Notes: generated by a model from the letters alone, not told the origin. Counted from the stretch's first letter, positions 1 through 9,692 are shown. The stretch: 64,000 bases of DNA from UBA6398 sp963660485 (GCA_963660485.1 CAVKYH010000001.1:124001-188000), one strand, 5' to 3'. Program-made: numbers and translations.

Positions 1-1036
1 CATAGAAAGGGCGTTGGTCATGACGAAACAAGAATTGCTCCGGACTGTTTATGGGATAGGAAAATAAGGATTGCACCATATTTCCCGTGGCATTCAAAGC
101 AAGAAGCATATAATCCATCAAAACTTTACTGCCCACGGCATCTTCGTAAGGAATTTCCGAGATAATTCCGTACCAGTCCTTTTGGTCAGCCATCAAAGAG
201 ATTTTGTTTGTGCGCTCTGCGAATTTAAGTTCTTTGTATGAAAGCATCAGCGCAACAAAGCCCAATATAATTACCGGCGTGATGGTATATCCTATTAATT
301 TGTGGAGTTTCTTTGTAAACGGAACTATACATGCGAATGTCGTCAACAGATATGCCGTTAGAATCTTTGCGGTGAAAGAATCGGAAAGTCCTGCAAAAGG
401 TCGCTCTGTAAACGGAACGAAAGCAATGGAATCCGACCATAAACGCGGGACAAACAAACTGAGAAGCAAGGCAACGGCTGTAATTATGCTTGGATACGTC
501 TTGCTGCGGTTGAATAGCTCCCAAGCAAGGAAGACTACAAACAAAAGAGTGGATTCATACCATGTGATAAATCCGAAAGCAGGTATAGGCAGTAGGATAA
601 CGTAGATGCTGCGGGCTAAAGGGGATTTGATTAAGGAATGAAGGTATAGAAACAACGCAAAAAACAGGAAGTTGAGCGATATGTCGAAGAAAGGGAAAGA
701 AAAATAGACGAGGCTCAACGCAGGAAAGAATGTAACCCAATACAGGTCGCTTTTGCCGTGGTTTTTAAGCGTGAGAAATGTCAGGAAAACAGATGCTGAT
801 ATTACCAACGTGTAAATCAACGCACCAATCCAAGGTATGTAGAAAAACTGCGTGAGAAAGTCTTGTAAGTAAGCCGTGAATCCTTGGTATCGCGTCAGTA
901 CTTCAGTTGTGAATTCTTTGGTCAGCAAAAAAAGATCCTCGCCTTCCATAATCTGCAATGTGCTCGGAAAATAAACAAGCAGCATTACAAACGTAATGAT
1001 AGTGGACGCAGTGAAAAAAATATAGAAACGTTTCAT
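1..1036 (-). CDS. DUF6057-like polytopic membrane protein (3' end beyond window)
   Basis: The reading frame is open from the ATG at 1036 to the window edge, so 345 residues are visible and the C-terminus is missing. It begins MKRFYIFFTASTIITF and shows about nine hydrophobic helices (for example FLTQFFYIPWIGALIYTLVI), then turns hydrophilic near ADQKDWYGIISEIPYEDAV, which resembles the start of a helical-repeat region. From memory this matches the DUF6057 family of Bacteroidetes inner-membrane proteins; the function is unknown. The start lies 8 nt after the stop of the PD40 lipoprotein gene, so it is probably the third gene of a cstA operon. The family call rests on recognition of the sequence style and gene order, not on a search. 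Confidence 0.7.
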   Translation of the reverse strand, partial: MKRFYIFFTASTIITFVMLLVYFPSTLQIMEGEDLFLLTKEFTTEVLTRYQGFTAYLQDFLTQFFYIPWIGALIYTLVISASVFLTFLTLKNHGKSDLYWVTFFPALSLVYFSFPFFDISLNFLFFALFLYLHSLIKSPLARSIYVILLPIPAFGFITWYESTLLFVVFLAWELFNRSKTYPSIITAVALLLSLFVPRLWSDSIAFVPFTERPFAGLSDSFTAKILTAYLLTTFACIVPFTKKLHKLIGYTITPVIILGFVALMLSYKELKFAERTNKISLMADQKDWYGIISEIPYEDAVGSKVLMDYMLLALNATGNMVQSLFSYPINSPEQFLFRHDQRPFY

Positions 1037-1044
1037 TCGAGATC

Positions 1045-2538
1045 TTATTTTATGCGAAACAAATCAGATGTTTTTTCTCTGTCAAGCGTTACTTTTTCCT
1101 TTATAAACTCTGGAATATTGTAGGCATATAGTAATGTGCTGTTTTGTTCCGGGTCTTTTTGGGGCAATAAGAAAGGCTTTGTGAATTTTCCGTCTGCATC
1201 GCAGTGAGAGATAAAGAGTCGCGTGTATTTGCCGTCAATTCGTCGCGAACTGAAAAGAATCCATCGACTATTGGAACTCCAAGAATGATAGCTGTCGGAA
1301 TATTTGCTGTTCAAAACCTCTGTGCTGATAGTTTTTCCCGTATTTGCATCTTTCATAACCAAATCTGCTTCGGCGTGTTGAATAGGGAATGTAGCACAAT
1401 CGGCTTTGGTGAACATTATAAACTTACCGTCGGGCGATATTCGGGGGAAAGAAACGCTGCCGCCTTCATGCGCGGGACTGTAGATAGTATCTATTTTGCT
1501 TCCTAAATTGCCGGTAGTGGCATCAAAAGGCACGCGTATTAAAGCGTATTTCATCTTTTCAAAATAGGCTTGCATCTTTTGACGTTGTTGTTCGGAAATG
1601 TTCAAATGGGCTACGCACAGGTACAAATATTTCCCGTCGGGCGAAAAACTCGGAAACGTTTCCCAATCGGGACTTCCGCAAAACCTTTGGTCTGTGATGA
1701 TTTTATTGTTTTCTACATCATAGATGATAAGGTCGGAATTCATATCGAAAACTTCGATCTTGTTGCGGCTTATTCCGTAGAACGTCTGTCGTGTGGTGTT
1801 GGACGAGAATGCTATGTATTTTCCCGAAGGATGCCAATAGGGATAGGTCGCACTTTTCTTCGGGCCCAATTGTTCTATCGCCAATTTGAGGGTCTTGCCA
1901 TTCAATGTAAGGACTGTGCCCCCACCTTCTCCGCGGGCGTGGAAAAGCCAATTCTTGGAATCGTAATTGCAAAAACTATGGCAATTTACACAACCTTTAT
2001 TGTTTTGACTATTTGTTATTATAGCTTCCTGTTTGAACGTCTCGAGATTTCGTTGGTAGATGCCCATTCTATTCCAAAGTTCATAGCCCGGAGGAATAAG
2101 TCGGTAAGCAATCCAAGGGTCGATAAGATCTTTAGAAACACTAATGTCGAATGGTTTATATTCTATTCCGTTAGGATGTTTTTCGGTCCATGCGCTTACA
2201 GTTACCTGCAAATTTTTCCCTGCGGCTTTTTTTAGTAGATCTTTCCATTTCTTTTCCGGAAATTCTATCGTGTTTTTGCCGTTTAAATCGAACATCTCGC
2301 AGCCGTCAAGGGTTACTACCGCTTTAATATGTGTGGCATCTTTTATTTTGAAATTCAGCGGAGCAATGTTCTCTGGAATTGTAGTGTTGATATAGTCCGG
2401 AAAAATATTAGGATATTCGCTCGATTTTTCTGCACAACAGTTATCGTTCCCGTTGCATGCGGTTAAAACTCCAACAAAGAAGCACAGCAACAACGTGGAG
2501 AGATTAAAAAAGTTGGTATGTAAGCGAAAGTTTATCAT
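1045..2538 (-). CDS. PD40 (TolB-like beta-propeller) lipoprotein with a CxxCH motif
   Basis: This is a 497-residue protein. The N-terminus is a lipoprotein signal peptide with lipobox LTAC (lipidated Cys28), which predicts an envelope-anchored protein. Several PD40/WD40-like strands are visible in the second half: YPYWHPSGKYIAFSSN (about 230), FPSFSPDGKYLYLC (about 295) and FPRISPDGKFIMFT (about 365), which together suggest a TolB-like propeller. A CVNCH motif at residues 183-187 is a canonical c-type haem attachment site located between an N-terminal domain and the propeller. The start codon overlaps the cstA stop (ATGA, 2535-2538), indicating translational coupling. No biochemical role is known to me; the pairing with a carbon-starvation-type transporter suggests an envelope accessory role, which is inference. 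Confidence 0.8.
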   Translation of the reverse strand: MINFRLHTNFFNLSTLLLCFFVGVLTACNGNDNCCAEKSSEYPNIFPDYINTTIPENIAPLNFKIKDATHIKAVVTLDGCEMFDLNGKNTIEFPEKKWKDLLKKAAGKNLQVTVSAWTEKHPNGIEYKPFDISVSKDLIDPWIAYRLIPPGYELWNRMGIYQRNLETFKQEAIITNSQNNKGCVNCHSFCNYDSKNWLFHARGEGGGTVLTLNGKTLKLAIEQLGPKKSATYPYWHPSGKYIAFSSNTTRQTFYGISRNKIEVFDMNSDLIIYDVENNKIITDQRFCGSPDWETFPSFSPDGKYLYLCVAHLNISEQQRQKMQAYFEKMKYALIRVPFDATTGNLGSKIDTIYSPAHEGGSVSFPRISPDGKFIMFTKADCATFPIQHAEADLVMKDANTGKTISTEVLNSKYSDSYHSWSSNSRWILFSSRRIDGKYTRLFISHCDADGKFTKPFLLPQKDPEQNSTLLYAYNIPEFIKEKVTLDREKTSDLFRIK

Positions 2539-3995
2539 TTCAGTTCGTTGGAATGAACTTTAGTGTTTGAATATTTTACTTTCCAGATAATGAACCATAC
2601 AATAGCTATTACTAATGCCGTAGCTCCAATGGGATAGCCGATAGACTTGGGTAGAGCGAGCGTTTCAGGAGCCATGCAAAGATAGGTTACGCTTACTGTT
2701 GTCATGAAAAGAGCCGGAATTAGACTTACGATGTATAGCTTGTGATTTTGTACAAGATAAACCGTGATAGCCCAAAGCGTAAATACAGAGAGAGCTTGGG
2801 TGGCCCACGCGCAATATCTCCAAATCACGGAAAAACCTGTTTCGTCTGACAAATTAAACCAGATTATAAGTGCCACTACAATAAAGAGTGGTATTGAGAT
2901 GTAGAGACGCGATATAAGTTTCTTTTGTTTGAATTTCAAAAAGTCTGCAATTATAAGTCTTACAGAACGGAGAGACGTATCGCCTGTTGTTATCGGTGCT
3001 GCTACCACGCCCAGAATAGCGAGTGTGCCGCCAAATAATCCGAGCCAACGTTTACTCATGATTTCCACTACTTGTGGAGCTTGCACGGTAAGGTCGGTGT
3101 TTCCGCTTGCTGGGTCAAAGAAAAAATAGCTTCCTACAGCAGCCCACACAAGTGCTACGATACCTTCTGTAATCATGGCGCCGTAAAAAACAGGACGGCC
3201 ATATTTTTCATGCTTTATACATCTTGCCATAAGCGGACTTTGGGTAGCATGAAATCCTGATATTGCGCCGCAAGCTATGGTGATGAACAGACAAGGGAAT
3301 ATAGGCTGCGTATCTTTTAGTGGGTGTCTGTTGCTGAGTCCGTCGGTTATTTCGGGAATAGACGGCCAGTGTATGAATAGTGCAATCGCCAATCCAATGA
3401 CCATAAAAAGCAGGGCAAAAGCGAAAAGGGGATATATTTTGCCTATAATCTTGTCAATGGGCAATAGAGTGGCAATGATGTAGTATACAAATATTGCAAC
3501 TACCCAAAAGTAAAAGTTCATGAACGGCACGTCGGAGGTAATATCTTTGAGAATAAGTGCGGGTGAACTCACAAACACTGCGCCCACAAGTATGAGCAGG
3601 AGAATCGTGAATATGATAAGGATTCTTTTTGCGACGTTTCCCAAGTATTTGCCGATAATCTCCGGGAGGGAACTTCCGCCCATTCTTAGAGAAATCATAC
3701 CGCTGAGGTAATCGTGCATAGCTCCGGCAAAAATGCAGCCGAATACAATCCAAATAAATGCAGAGGGGCCGTACAATGCGCCCATTATTGCGCCGAAGAT
3801 TGGTCCTGTACCGGCAATGTTAAGGAATTGTATCATGTAGATTTTCCACGTGGGCATAGGTATATAGTCCATGCCGTCTTGCATGTTGTACGCGGGAGTG
3901 GTGCGGTTGTCGGAGCCAAACATCTTGGCAACGAATCGTCCGTAAACAATATAGCCAATGATTAAGGCTATCAAACTTATTGTAAAAGAGATCAT
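2535..3995 (-). CDS. cstA: CstA-family carbon starvation / peptide-pyruvate transporter (short form)
   Basis: This is an integral membrane transporter of the CstA family, whose characterised members move pyruvate or peptides. The protein is 486 residues from MISFTISLIALIIGYIVYG, with about 13-14 hydrophobic helices. The family signature is clear near the N-terminus (NIAGTGPIFGAIMGALYGP, preceded by DGMDYIPMPTWK), as is GAISGFHATQSPLMARCIK in the centre. E. coli CstA and BtsT are about 700 residues, so this is the shorter Bacteroidetes form. A longer frame opens at 4055, but that ATG lies inside the -7 box (4053-4060), so the start at 3995 is chosen. It is the first gene of an operon with the PD40 lipoprotein (4-nt overlap) and the DUF6057-like protein. 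The substrate is not determinable here. Confidence 0.88.
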   Translation of the reverse strand: MISFTISLIALIIGYIVYGRFVAKMFGSDNRTTPAYNMQDGMDYIPMPTWKIYMIQFLNIAGTGPIFGAIMGALYGPSAFIWIVFGCIFAGAMHDYLSGMISLRMGGSSLPEIIGKYLGNVAKRILIIFTILLLILVGAVFVSSPALILKDITSDVPFMNFYFWVVAIFVYYIIATLLPIDKIIGKIYPLFAFALLFMVIGLAIALFIHWPSIPEITDGLSNRHPLKDTQPIFPCLFITIACGAISGFHATQSPLMARCIKHEKYGRPVFYGAMITEGIVALVWAAVGSYFFFDPASGNTDLTVQAPQVVEIMSKRWLGLFGGTLAILGVVAAPITTGDTSLRSVRLIIADFLKFKQKKLISRLYISIPLFIVVALIIWFNLSDETGFSVIWRYCAWATQALSVFTLWAITVYLVQNHKLYIVSLIPALFMTTVSVTYLCMAPETLALPKSIGYPIGATALVIAIVWFIIWKVKYSNTKVHSNELK

Positions 3996-4052
3996 ATTAC
4001 TGTTACTGATTCTGTTGTTTCTGTTGTGCGCCATGTTTTTTGCACACGAATG

Positions 4053-4060
4053 CAAAGTTA
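4053..4060 (-). promoter_or_regulatory. -7 promoter box for the cstA operon
   Basis: On the minus strand this reads TAACTTTG, a match to the Bacteroidetes -7 consensus TAnnTTTG. It lies about 58 nt upstream of the chosen cstA start at 3995. Confidence 0.65.
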
Positions 4061-4153
4061 GCGCTTTTTGTAAATTGACGAACCAAAAACAGCCTATGTT
4101 TTAGCATGATAAAAACATATCTGTTGTTTTATTTCCGTTATGCCGCGAGAAAA

Positions 4154-4181
4154 TCCCGACATCGCCTAAGCAATGCCGGGA
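4154..4181 (-). terminator. Terminator of the GH2 gene
   Basis: A near-perfect inverted repeat, TCCCGGCAT paired with ATGTCGGGA in minus-strand reading, is followed by TTTTC. It sits 27 nt past the stop of the GH2 gene. Confidence 0.6.
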
Positions 4182-4207
4182 CTGACGCTAATAAAACAAG
4201 GAATTTG

Positions 4208-6847
4208 TTACATGAAATCTTTTTGCTGCTTTTCCACTTCTTTAAGTCTCTCTTGGGTGTCTGCTTTGTTGTCTTTCGCATTACCTTGATTGTGGAAAAC
4301 GGGAGTCTTGGGCATCTTGTTCAACTCGTTCTCGTCGGCAACAACGGGAATCTTGGGTGCAGTTGTCTTGATTTCTATTTCGCCGTCGATAGGAGTGGTT
4401 TTGCCTTGCCACACCACAGACGCGCGCACTCGGATAGTGCCTGGAGTTGTGGTGCTGCGTATAATCACGGGAGCTGTGCCCCATTGAATTTCACGCGGAT
4501 TGGTGAACGAATTTTCGTCGCAGACAATTGTCCCCGGTCCTTCTATATTGAAAATAATCTTCTGGTTGCTCAATCGTTTTACCATTCCTTTGTCGTCGGT
4601 TACAGCCGCTACCACGGTGAGCATGTCAGAGCCGTCGGCAATCATTTCCATTCCTTCGCTGTCGGTAGTGAGTTTTAGTTTTGTTGGGCGGCGTGTGGGG
4701 CTTATTCTATGCGTGGCAACTACTTTCCCGTCCATTATTCCCTCGGCTATCATGTACGACAGGTCGCCTTTGTTGTTCATCGCGAGGTTTCTGTCGTCTA
4801 CAAAATGAAACACGTCTTTGAAAACTATTATCGGCGAGGGCATACGTTTGTCATCTTTCTTCTTTTGGTAAGTATAGGTCTTTCCCATTGTGGCGTAGGT
4901 GAGTTTCACTTCGTCGCAGTTGCTGTAAACGGTAACGTCGGAGGGAGAGAAAGGGGTTAGGGCATTGGCAATATATACCATTGGTCCGCTTTCGGCTATT
5001 AGATTTTCGTTTTTGTAGGGCGGACGTTGGGCGCAGAACATATAATACGACAGTTTGGGTTGACGGAAATTGTCCATTATCCCTCCATAGAAGGGATCGG
5101 GGTGATAGCCGCGCTGATGGTCGAACGAATGCCACAGGCAGCCGCCCACATGTTGGCGCGGTTGGTCGTAGAGTACGTCGAAAGTGGTGTATTTATAGTT
5201 AAGATGTGCATAGGTCTCGGCCTGAACGAGCATAGGCACTTCGCCCCACGCACGGCTCACGCGGCTTGGAGAGTTTTGTGCGCTCCAGTCGTCGGGATTG
5301 TCGCCCCATTCGCGTGTGAAATAGTTCTTGCCTTCTTTTAGTTCGTCGAGACTTTTGATAGAATAGGAAGGTTCGCCGCCATATGGGTGGGTGAAGAGAA
5401 TATCATAGTTTTCATATCCGTTTGCCGAGAGGTCGCAGGCGCAATAGCAGGAGGGGTAGGGATATTCCTCATACACGATATCCTTTACCTTTTTTGCAAA
5501 ATCATCGGGATACCATGTCTCGTTGAGTATAGGCTCCCAAAGCCAAACCGACGGGCGGTTTCGGTCGCGCCTTACCATATTCCGTATGTCGCGGTATACA
5601 TATTGTGCAAATTGCGGCTCGTTGTTCCAGAACTGCCAGCCCGGAGTGTTGATAATCACAAAGAGACCCAATTCGTCGCATGCGTCCATAAACGCCGGGT
5701 CTTGGGGATAGTGGGCATTGCGTATCACTCTGAGTCCTGCATCGCGGAGCTTTTTTGCATCGCGCCAATGCAGGCTGTTTGACAGTGCGTTGCCAATCAC
5801 GGCATAGTCTTGATGACGGTTTGCTCCTATGAGGGGTTCGGGATAGGGTTTGCCGTTGAGCCAAAAACCGTCTTTCCCTTTGAATTCAAAACTGCGAAAA
5901 CCGATGCGTTGATAGTATCCGTCGACTATTTCGCCTTTCTTGTTTTTTACATATACGTGCAATTTATAAAGGTATGGGTCGTCGGGCGACCAAAGATGCG
6001 CACCCTTGATGGTTTTTTGCGTTGAAACGGTGGACGTTTTGCCTTGGGATATCTGCAAGGACAGAGAAAATGTGCTTGCTTTCTTGCCGTCTTTGTCGAT
6101 TAACTCGAACTGTATTTTGCCAGAGAAGTTTTTGCTTGTGGCATTGCGCACATTGGTTTTGATTATTAGGTCGGAAGATTTTTCTGATACGTTGTCATAG
6201 GCTACAAACATGCCGCCGTCGGCAACAAGGTCTTCTTCGTTAGGATCGGTAATGAAAACATCGCCGTGTTTCACCATCCAGCAATCGCGGTAGATGCCGC
6301 CGGCGTAGGTGAAGTCGAGAACGTCTTGAAACTTGCCCGGGGGATACGACGCATCGTCGCTATTGTCTGAAACCACGGTTATAACGTTGTCCTCGCCATA
6401 GTTCAGTTCGTTGGTTGCGTCTATTATAATAGGAAGATAACCGCCTTTGTGCTCCTTTACCAGTTTGCCGTTTATCCAAACTTTGGATTTGCCCATTATT
6501 GCTTCGAAATACAACGACAACCTGCTGCCGCGCCATTCTTCGAGTGGCTTGAAATGCTTGCGATACCAGGTCTCGCCCTGATAGTTCACACTACCGCTCG
6601 CTTCGCTTGGCAAAACTTCGGTGCCGTCGGGCAAAGAGCAAAGACGCCAATCTTTGTCGTTGAAATCTTTACGCTCGGCGCCTTCTGCATGACCTTTGTG
6701 CACTCTCCATGCAGGATTCATGGAAAAAGCGGCACGCCCGGTGTTGGGCAGTTGAAAGAAACCGGCTGTTGAGAATACGGGCTGATAATCGCCCCATGCA
6801 ACCAAAGTGAAAAGCAATGCTGAAAGCAGCAGAAAGTATTTCTTCAT
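4208..6847 (-). CDS. Secreted glycoside hydrolase family 2 (beta-galactosidase-like)
   Basis: This is an 879-residue exo-glycosidase with a signal peptide (residues 1-19, MKKYFLLLSALLFTLVAWG), so it is expected in the periplasm. The domain order is typical of GH2: a jelly-roll sugar-binding domain (about 45-215, with VWINGKLV), an Ig-like domain (about 218-320) and a TIM barrel (about 325-615). The conserved Asn-Glu pair of the acid/base motif is N442-E443 in LNETWYP, and the likely nucleophile is E513 in TREWGD. A C-terminal Ig-like region (about 715-830, IIFNIEGPGTIV) resembles the GH2 C-terminal domains found in Bacteroidetes. It stands alone, with no SusC/SusD neighbours in this window. 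Substrate could be a beta-galactoside or another beta-glycoside; sequence alone does not separate these. Confidence 0.88.
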   Translation of the reverse strand: MKKYFLLLSALLFTLVAWGDYQPVFSTAGFFQLPNTGRAAFSMNPAWRVHKGHAEGAERKDFNDKDWRLCSLPDGTEVLPSEASGSVNYQGETWYRKHFKPLEEWRGSRLSLYFEAIMGKSKVWINGKLVKEHKGGYLPIIIDATNELNYGEDNVITVVSDNSDDASYPPGKFQDVLDFTYAGGIYRDCWMVKHGDVFITDPNEEDLVADGGMFVAYDNVSEKSSDLIIKTNVRNATSKNFSGKIQFELIDKDGKKASTFSLSLQISQGKTSTVSTQKTIKGAHLWSPDDPYLYKLHVYVKNKKGEIVDGYYQRIGFRSFEFKGKDGFWLNGKPYPEPLIGANRHQDYAVIGNALSNSLHWRDAKKLRDAGLRVIRNAHYPQDPAFMDACDELGLFVIINTPGWQFWNNEPQFAQYVYRDIRNMVRRDRNRPSVWLWEPILNETWYPDDFAKKVKDIVYEEYPYPSCYCACDLSANGYENYDILFTHPYGGEPSYSIKSLDELKEGKNYFTREWGDNPDDWSAQNSPSRVSRAWGEVPMLVQAETYAHLNYKYTTFDVLYDQPRQHVGGCLWHSFDHQRGYHPDPFYGGIMDNFRQPKLSYYMFCAQRPPYKNENLIAESGPMVYIANALTPFSPSDVTVYSNCDEVKLTYATMGKTYTYQKKKDDKRMPSPIIVFKDVFHFVDDRNLAMNNKGDLSYMIAEGIMDGKVVATHRISPTRRPTKLKLTTDSEGMEMIADGSDMLTVVAAVTDDKGMVKRLSNQKIIFNIEGPGTIVCDENSFTNPREIQWGTAPVIIRSTTTPGTIRVRASVVWQGKTTPIDGEIEIKTTAPKIPVVADENELNKMPKTPVFHNQGNAKDNKADTQERLKEVEKQQKDFM

Positions 6848-6946
6848 TTATATTATGTATAAGTAGTATTCAAGGTGTAAAGGTATAATTTTTTTGCAAA
6901 AACAAGACGTTGTAAAAAGGGAAAATGGGGCTGAAAATAATTGTCC

Positions 6947-7025
6947 GCATCTCGTAAAAACTCCGACGCATCTAGTTTAAATTAGATGCGTCGGAATTTA
7001 AATTAGATGCGTCGGAGTTTTTACG
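6947..7025. repeat. Modular palindromic repeat, copy 1 (CGTCGG word)
   Basis: Three arms of the word GATGCGTCGG are present, the first inverted, separated by AGTTTAAATTA and AATTTAAATTA linkers. The left flank is TCGTAAAAA and the right flank is TTTTTACG, so the whole block is nearly self-complementary. It lies between the divergent GH2 and pfp genes. The rest of this 312-nt gap (6848-7159) holds only the pfp promoter. Confidence 0.85.
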
Positions 7026-7126
7026 TTGTCCTGATGTTGTTGAAATATTGAAAATCGCCATTGTTTTTGTGATTCAAATCGTGATTTTTACATCGGCAAA
7101 AGATTGGCTGTTTGAGCATAAATTCC

Positions 7127-7134
7127 TAAATTTG
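7127..7134 (+). promoter_or_regulatory. -7 promoter box for pfp
   Basis: TAAATTTG matches TAnnTTTG. A TTTG at 7111-7114 could be the upstream element, though its spacing is slightly short. The box ends 25 nt before the pfp ATG. Confidence 0.65.
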
Positions 7135-7159
7135 CAAAGAATTTAATTCTCAATAAAGA

Positions 7160-8797
7160 ATGGAAAAAAGCGTATTGCAAATAGCAAGGGAGGCATATAC
7201 TCCCAAACTTCCCAAAGCTCTTCGCGGCTTTGTTGATGTAAAGGAAGGTGCTCCCACACAAAGTGTTGGCGACCAAGAGGAAATCAAGAAACTTTTCCCC
7301 AAGACCTATGGCTTGCCATTGGTAGAGTTTGTTCCGGGAGAAAAGAAGGCAAACGAGCCTATGAATGTAGGCGTGATTCTTTCGGGCGGCCAGGCTCCTG
7401 GCGGCCATAACGTGATTAGCGGACTTTTCGACGGTATCAAGCGTCTTAATCCCGCAAACCGTCTTTACGGTTTCCTTATGGGCCCGGGCGGTCTCGTAGA
7501 TCACAACTACAAGGAACTTACTGCAGAAATCATCGACAACTACCGCAATACCGGCGGCTTTGACATGATTGGCTCAGGTCGTACAAAACTCGAAAAAATT
7601 GAGCAGTTTGAAAAAGGACGCGAGATTATCGAAGAACTTGGCATCAAGGCTCTCGTGATTATCGGCGGCGATGATTCAAACACCAACGCTTGCGTTTTGG
7701 CTGAATACTATGCTGCAAAAAACTATGGCATTCAAGTAATAGGCTGCCCCAAGACTATCGACGGCGACTTGAAGAATGATCAGATTGAAACCAGCTTCGG
7801 TTTCGACACTGCCACCAAGACTTACGCCGAAGTGATAGGCAATATTGAACGTGATGCCAATTCCGCACAAAAATATTGGCACTTCATCAAACTCATGGGC
7901 CGTTCAGCTTCTCACATCGCGCTCGAATGTGCTTTGCAGTGCCACCCCAATGTAACGATAATCTCTGAAGAAGTGGAAAAGAACGATACCTCTCTCGACG
8001 AAATCGTTACTTATATCGCCCAGGCCGTAGCTGATCGCGCTGCCGATGGCAACAACTTCGGTACGGTGCTTATTCCCGAAGGACTTATCGAGTTTGTTCC
8101 CGCTATCAAGCGTCTGATTGCAGAACTCAACGATTTGCTTGCAAGCGAAGAGGGCAAGACGATTGCTACCAAGGACCATTACAATTGGATCAAGACGAAA
8201 CTTACAGGCGAAAACGCAGAGGTTTACAACTCGCTCCCCGAAGGCGTTGCAAAACAACTCACAATGGAACGCGATCCTCACGGAAATGTACAAGTTTCTC
8301 TCATCGAAACCGAAAAACTTCTGTCGGAAATGGTGGGCAATAAGCTCGCAGAATGGAAGAAAGAAGGCAAGTTTGTTGGAAAATTCGCAGCGTTACACCA
8401 TTTCTTCGGATATGAAGGACGTTGTGCCGCTCCGTCAAACTATGACGCCGACTATTGCTACGCTCTCGGCATCAGCGCTTCTGAACTTATATCAAACGGC
8501 AAAACAGGCTACATGGCAATCGTGAAGAATACCACTGCTCCCGCAGAGGAATGGGTTGCCGGCGGTGTGCCTATCACTATGATGTTCAACATGGAGCGTC
8601 GCAATGGCGAAATGAAACCGGTAATTCGTAAGGCTCTCGTAGATCTCGACGGCAAACCCTTCAAGGAGTTCGCTTCTCACCGCGAGGAATGGCGCCGCAA
8701 TACTTGCTTCATATACCCAGGTCCTATACAGTATTTCGGTCCTACCGAAGTATGCGACCAGCCTACCGAGACATTGAAACTCGAACAAAGCAAATAA
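7160..8797 (+). CDS. pfp: Diphosphate--fructose-6-phosphate 1-phosphotransferase (long PFP)
   Basis: This cytoplasmic glycolytic enzyme reversibly phosphorylates fructose-6-phosphate using pyrophosphate instead of ATP. The 545-residue length fits the long PfpB-type clade. Visible motifs are SGGQAPGGHN (75-84), GGDDSN (169-174), PKTIDGDLKN (197-206, carrying the catalytic Asp in TIDGD) and MGR (246-248). The GGDD form of the nucleotide loop is the hallmark of PPi rather than ATP use in this family. The start at MEKSVLQIAREAY follows a good -7 box. It appears monocistronic, with an inverted repeat between it and the next gene. Confidence 0.95.
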   Translation: MEKSVLQIAREAYTPKLPKALRGFVDVKEGAPTQSVGDQEEIKKLFPKTYGLPLVEFVPGEKKANEPMNVGVILSGGQAPGGHNVISGLFDGIKRLNPANRLYGFLMGPGGLVDHNYKELTAEIIDNYRNTGGFDMIGSGRTKLEKIEQFEKGREIIEELGIKALVIIGGDDSNTNACVLAEYYAAKNYGIQVIGCPKTIDGDLKNDQIETSFGFDTATKTYAEVIGNIERDANSAQKYWHFIKLMGRSASHIALECALQCHPNVTIISEEVEKNDTSLDEIVTYIAQAVADRAADGNNFGTVLIPEGLIEFVPAIKRLIAELNDLLASEEGKTIATKDHYNWIKTKLTGENAEVYNSLPEGVAKQLTMERDPHGNVQVSLIETEKLLSEMVGNKLAEWKKEGKFVGKFAALHHFFGYEGRCAAPSNYDADYCYALGISASELISNGKTGYMAIVKNTTAPAEEWVAGGVPITMMFNMERRNGEMKPVIRKALVDLDGKPFKEFASHREEWRRNTCFIYPGPIQYFGPTEVCDQPTETLKLEQSK

Positions 8798-8818
8798 TAA
8801 AAACGTAAAATAAACAAT

Positions 8819-8852
8819 AAGTTCTTCGCTCATGACAATGGGCGGGAACTTA
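8819..8852 (+). terminator. Inverted repeat downstream of pfp, probable terminator
   Basis: AAGTTC...CGC..CAT pairs imperfectly with ATG.GCG..GAACTT and is followed by an AT-rich run (ATTTTTATATATA). It separates pfp from the muramidase gene at 8868. Confidence 0.45.
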
Positions 8853-8867
8853 TTTTTATATATAGCA

Positions 8868-9692
8868 ATGGCACGTAAAACAAGAAATACACGGAATCGT
8901 CGGAAATCATTCGGTTTTTGGGAAAAACTCATCAAACTGCCGGCGTGGAAACTTGTACTTGGTGCTTTGGCCGGCTGTGCTATATATATTTTTCTGTTTC
9001 AGTCGGTATTTCTCTCCCCACGCAATACGCTAATTTGGAAAGCTGTTTTTGGCGAATCGAAATATCCCGAAGGCTATTCGGTGCAAGGAATAGATATCTC
9101 GCACTATCAGGGCAGCATTGACTGGGAAAAACTTCATAATGCCTTGATTGACGGAAACCCAGTGCGCTTTATCATTATAAAAGGTACAGAAGGAAATTCT
9201 TTGCTCGACGACAATTTCAACGACAACTTTTATAATGCCGCCGAATACGGATTTATTCGTGGGGCGTACCATTATTTTGTTCCCGGAGTGGACGCTAAAA
9301 GTCAAGCAGATTACTTTTTGAAACAAGTTCACCTTGAAGAAGGCGATCTTCCGCCTGTTCTCGATTTTGAAAAAACAGGAAACCTTACTCCGAAACAAAT
9401 TGAAAAGGCTGCACTGACCTGGTTGCAAACTGTGGAGAACCATTATCACGTGAAGCCTATCCTATATACATACTACAAGTTCAAACTTAAATATTTTTCG
9501 AGCAAGAAGTTTGACGACTATCCCTATTGGATTGCGCATTATTACGTTGATACGCTAAGATATAAGGGCGCTTGGAAGTTTTGGCAGCACACAGATTTTG
9601 GCAAAGTCGATGGCATAAAATCATACGTGGACTTAAATGTTTACAACGGCTCTATGTATGATCTCGAAAAGTTCACTATTCCGGAACAGTAG
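8868..9692 (+). CDS. Membrane-anchored GH25 muramidase (lysozyme)
   Basis: This is a 274-residue protein from the ATG at 8868; an upstream in-frame ATG at 8832 falls inside the preceding inverted repeat and is disfavoured. A basic N-terminus (MARKTRNTRNRRK) is followed by one transmembrane helix (about 25-47), then a GH25 barrel. The family motifs are GIDISHYQG (D76), FIIIKGTEG (about 101-109) and the catalytic DxE in PPVLDFEKTG (D166, E168). GH25 enzymes cleave the MurNAc-GlcNAc bond of peptidoglycan. The basic-in topology puts the catalytic domain in the periplasm, so a cell-wall remodelling role is inferred. It lies convergent to the kinase gene at 9744. Confidence 0.9.
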   Translation: MARKTRNTRNRRKSFGFWEKLIKLPAWKLVLGALAGCAIYIFLFQSVFLSPRNTLIWKAVFGESKYPEGYSVQGIDISHYQGSIDWEKLHNALIDGNPVRFIIIKGTEGNSLLDDNFNDNFYNAAEYGFIRGAYHYFVPGVDAKSQADYFLKQVHLEEGDLPPVLDFEKTGNLTPKQIEKAALTWLQTVENHYHVKPILYTYYKFKLKYFSSKKFDDYPYWIAHYYVDTLRYKGAWKFWQHTDFGKVDGIKSYVDLNVYNGSMYDLEKFTIPEQ

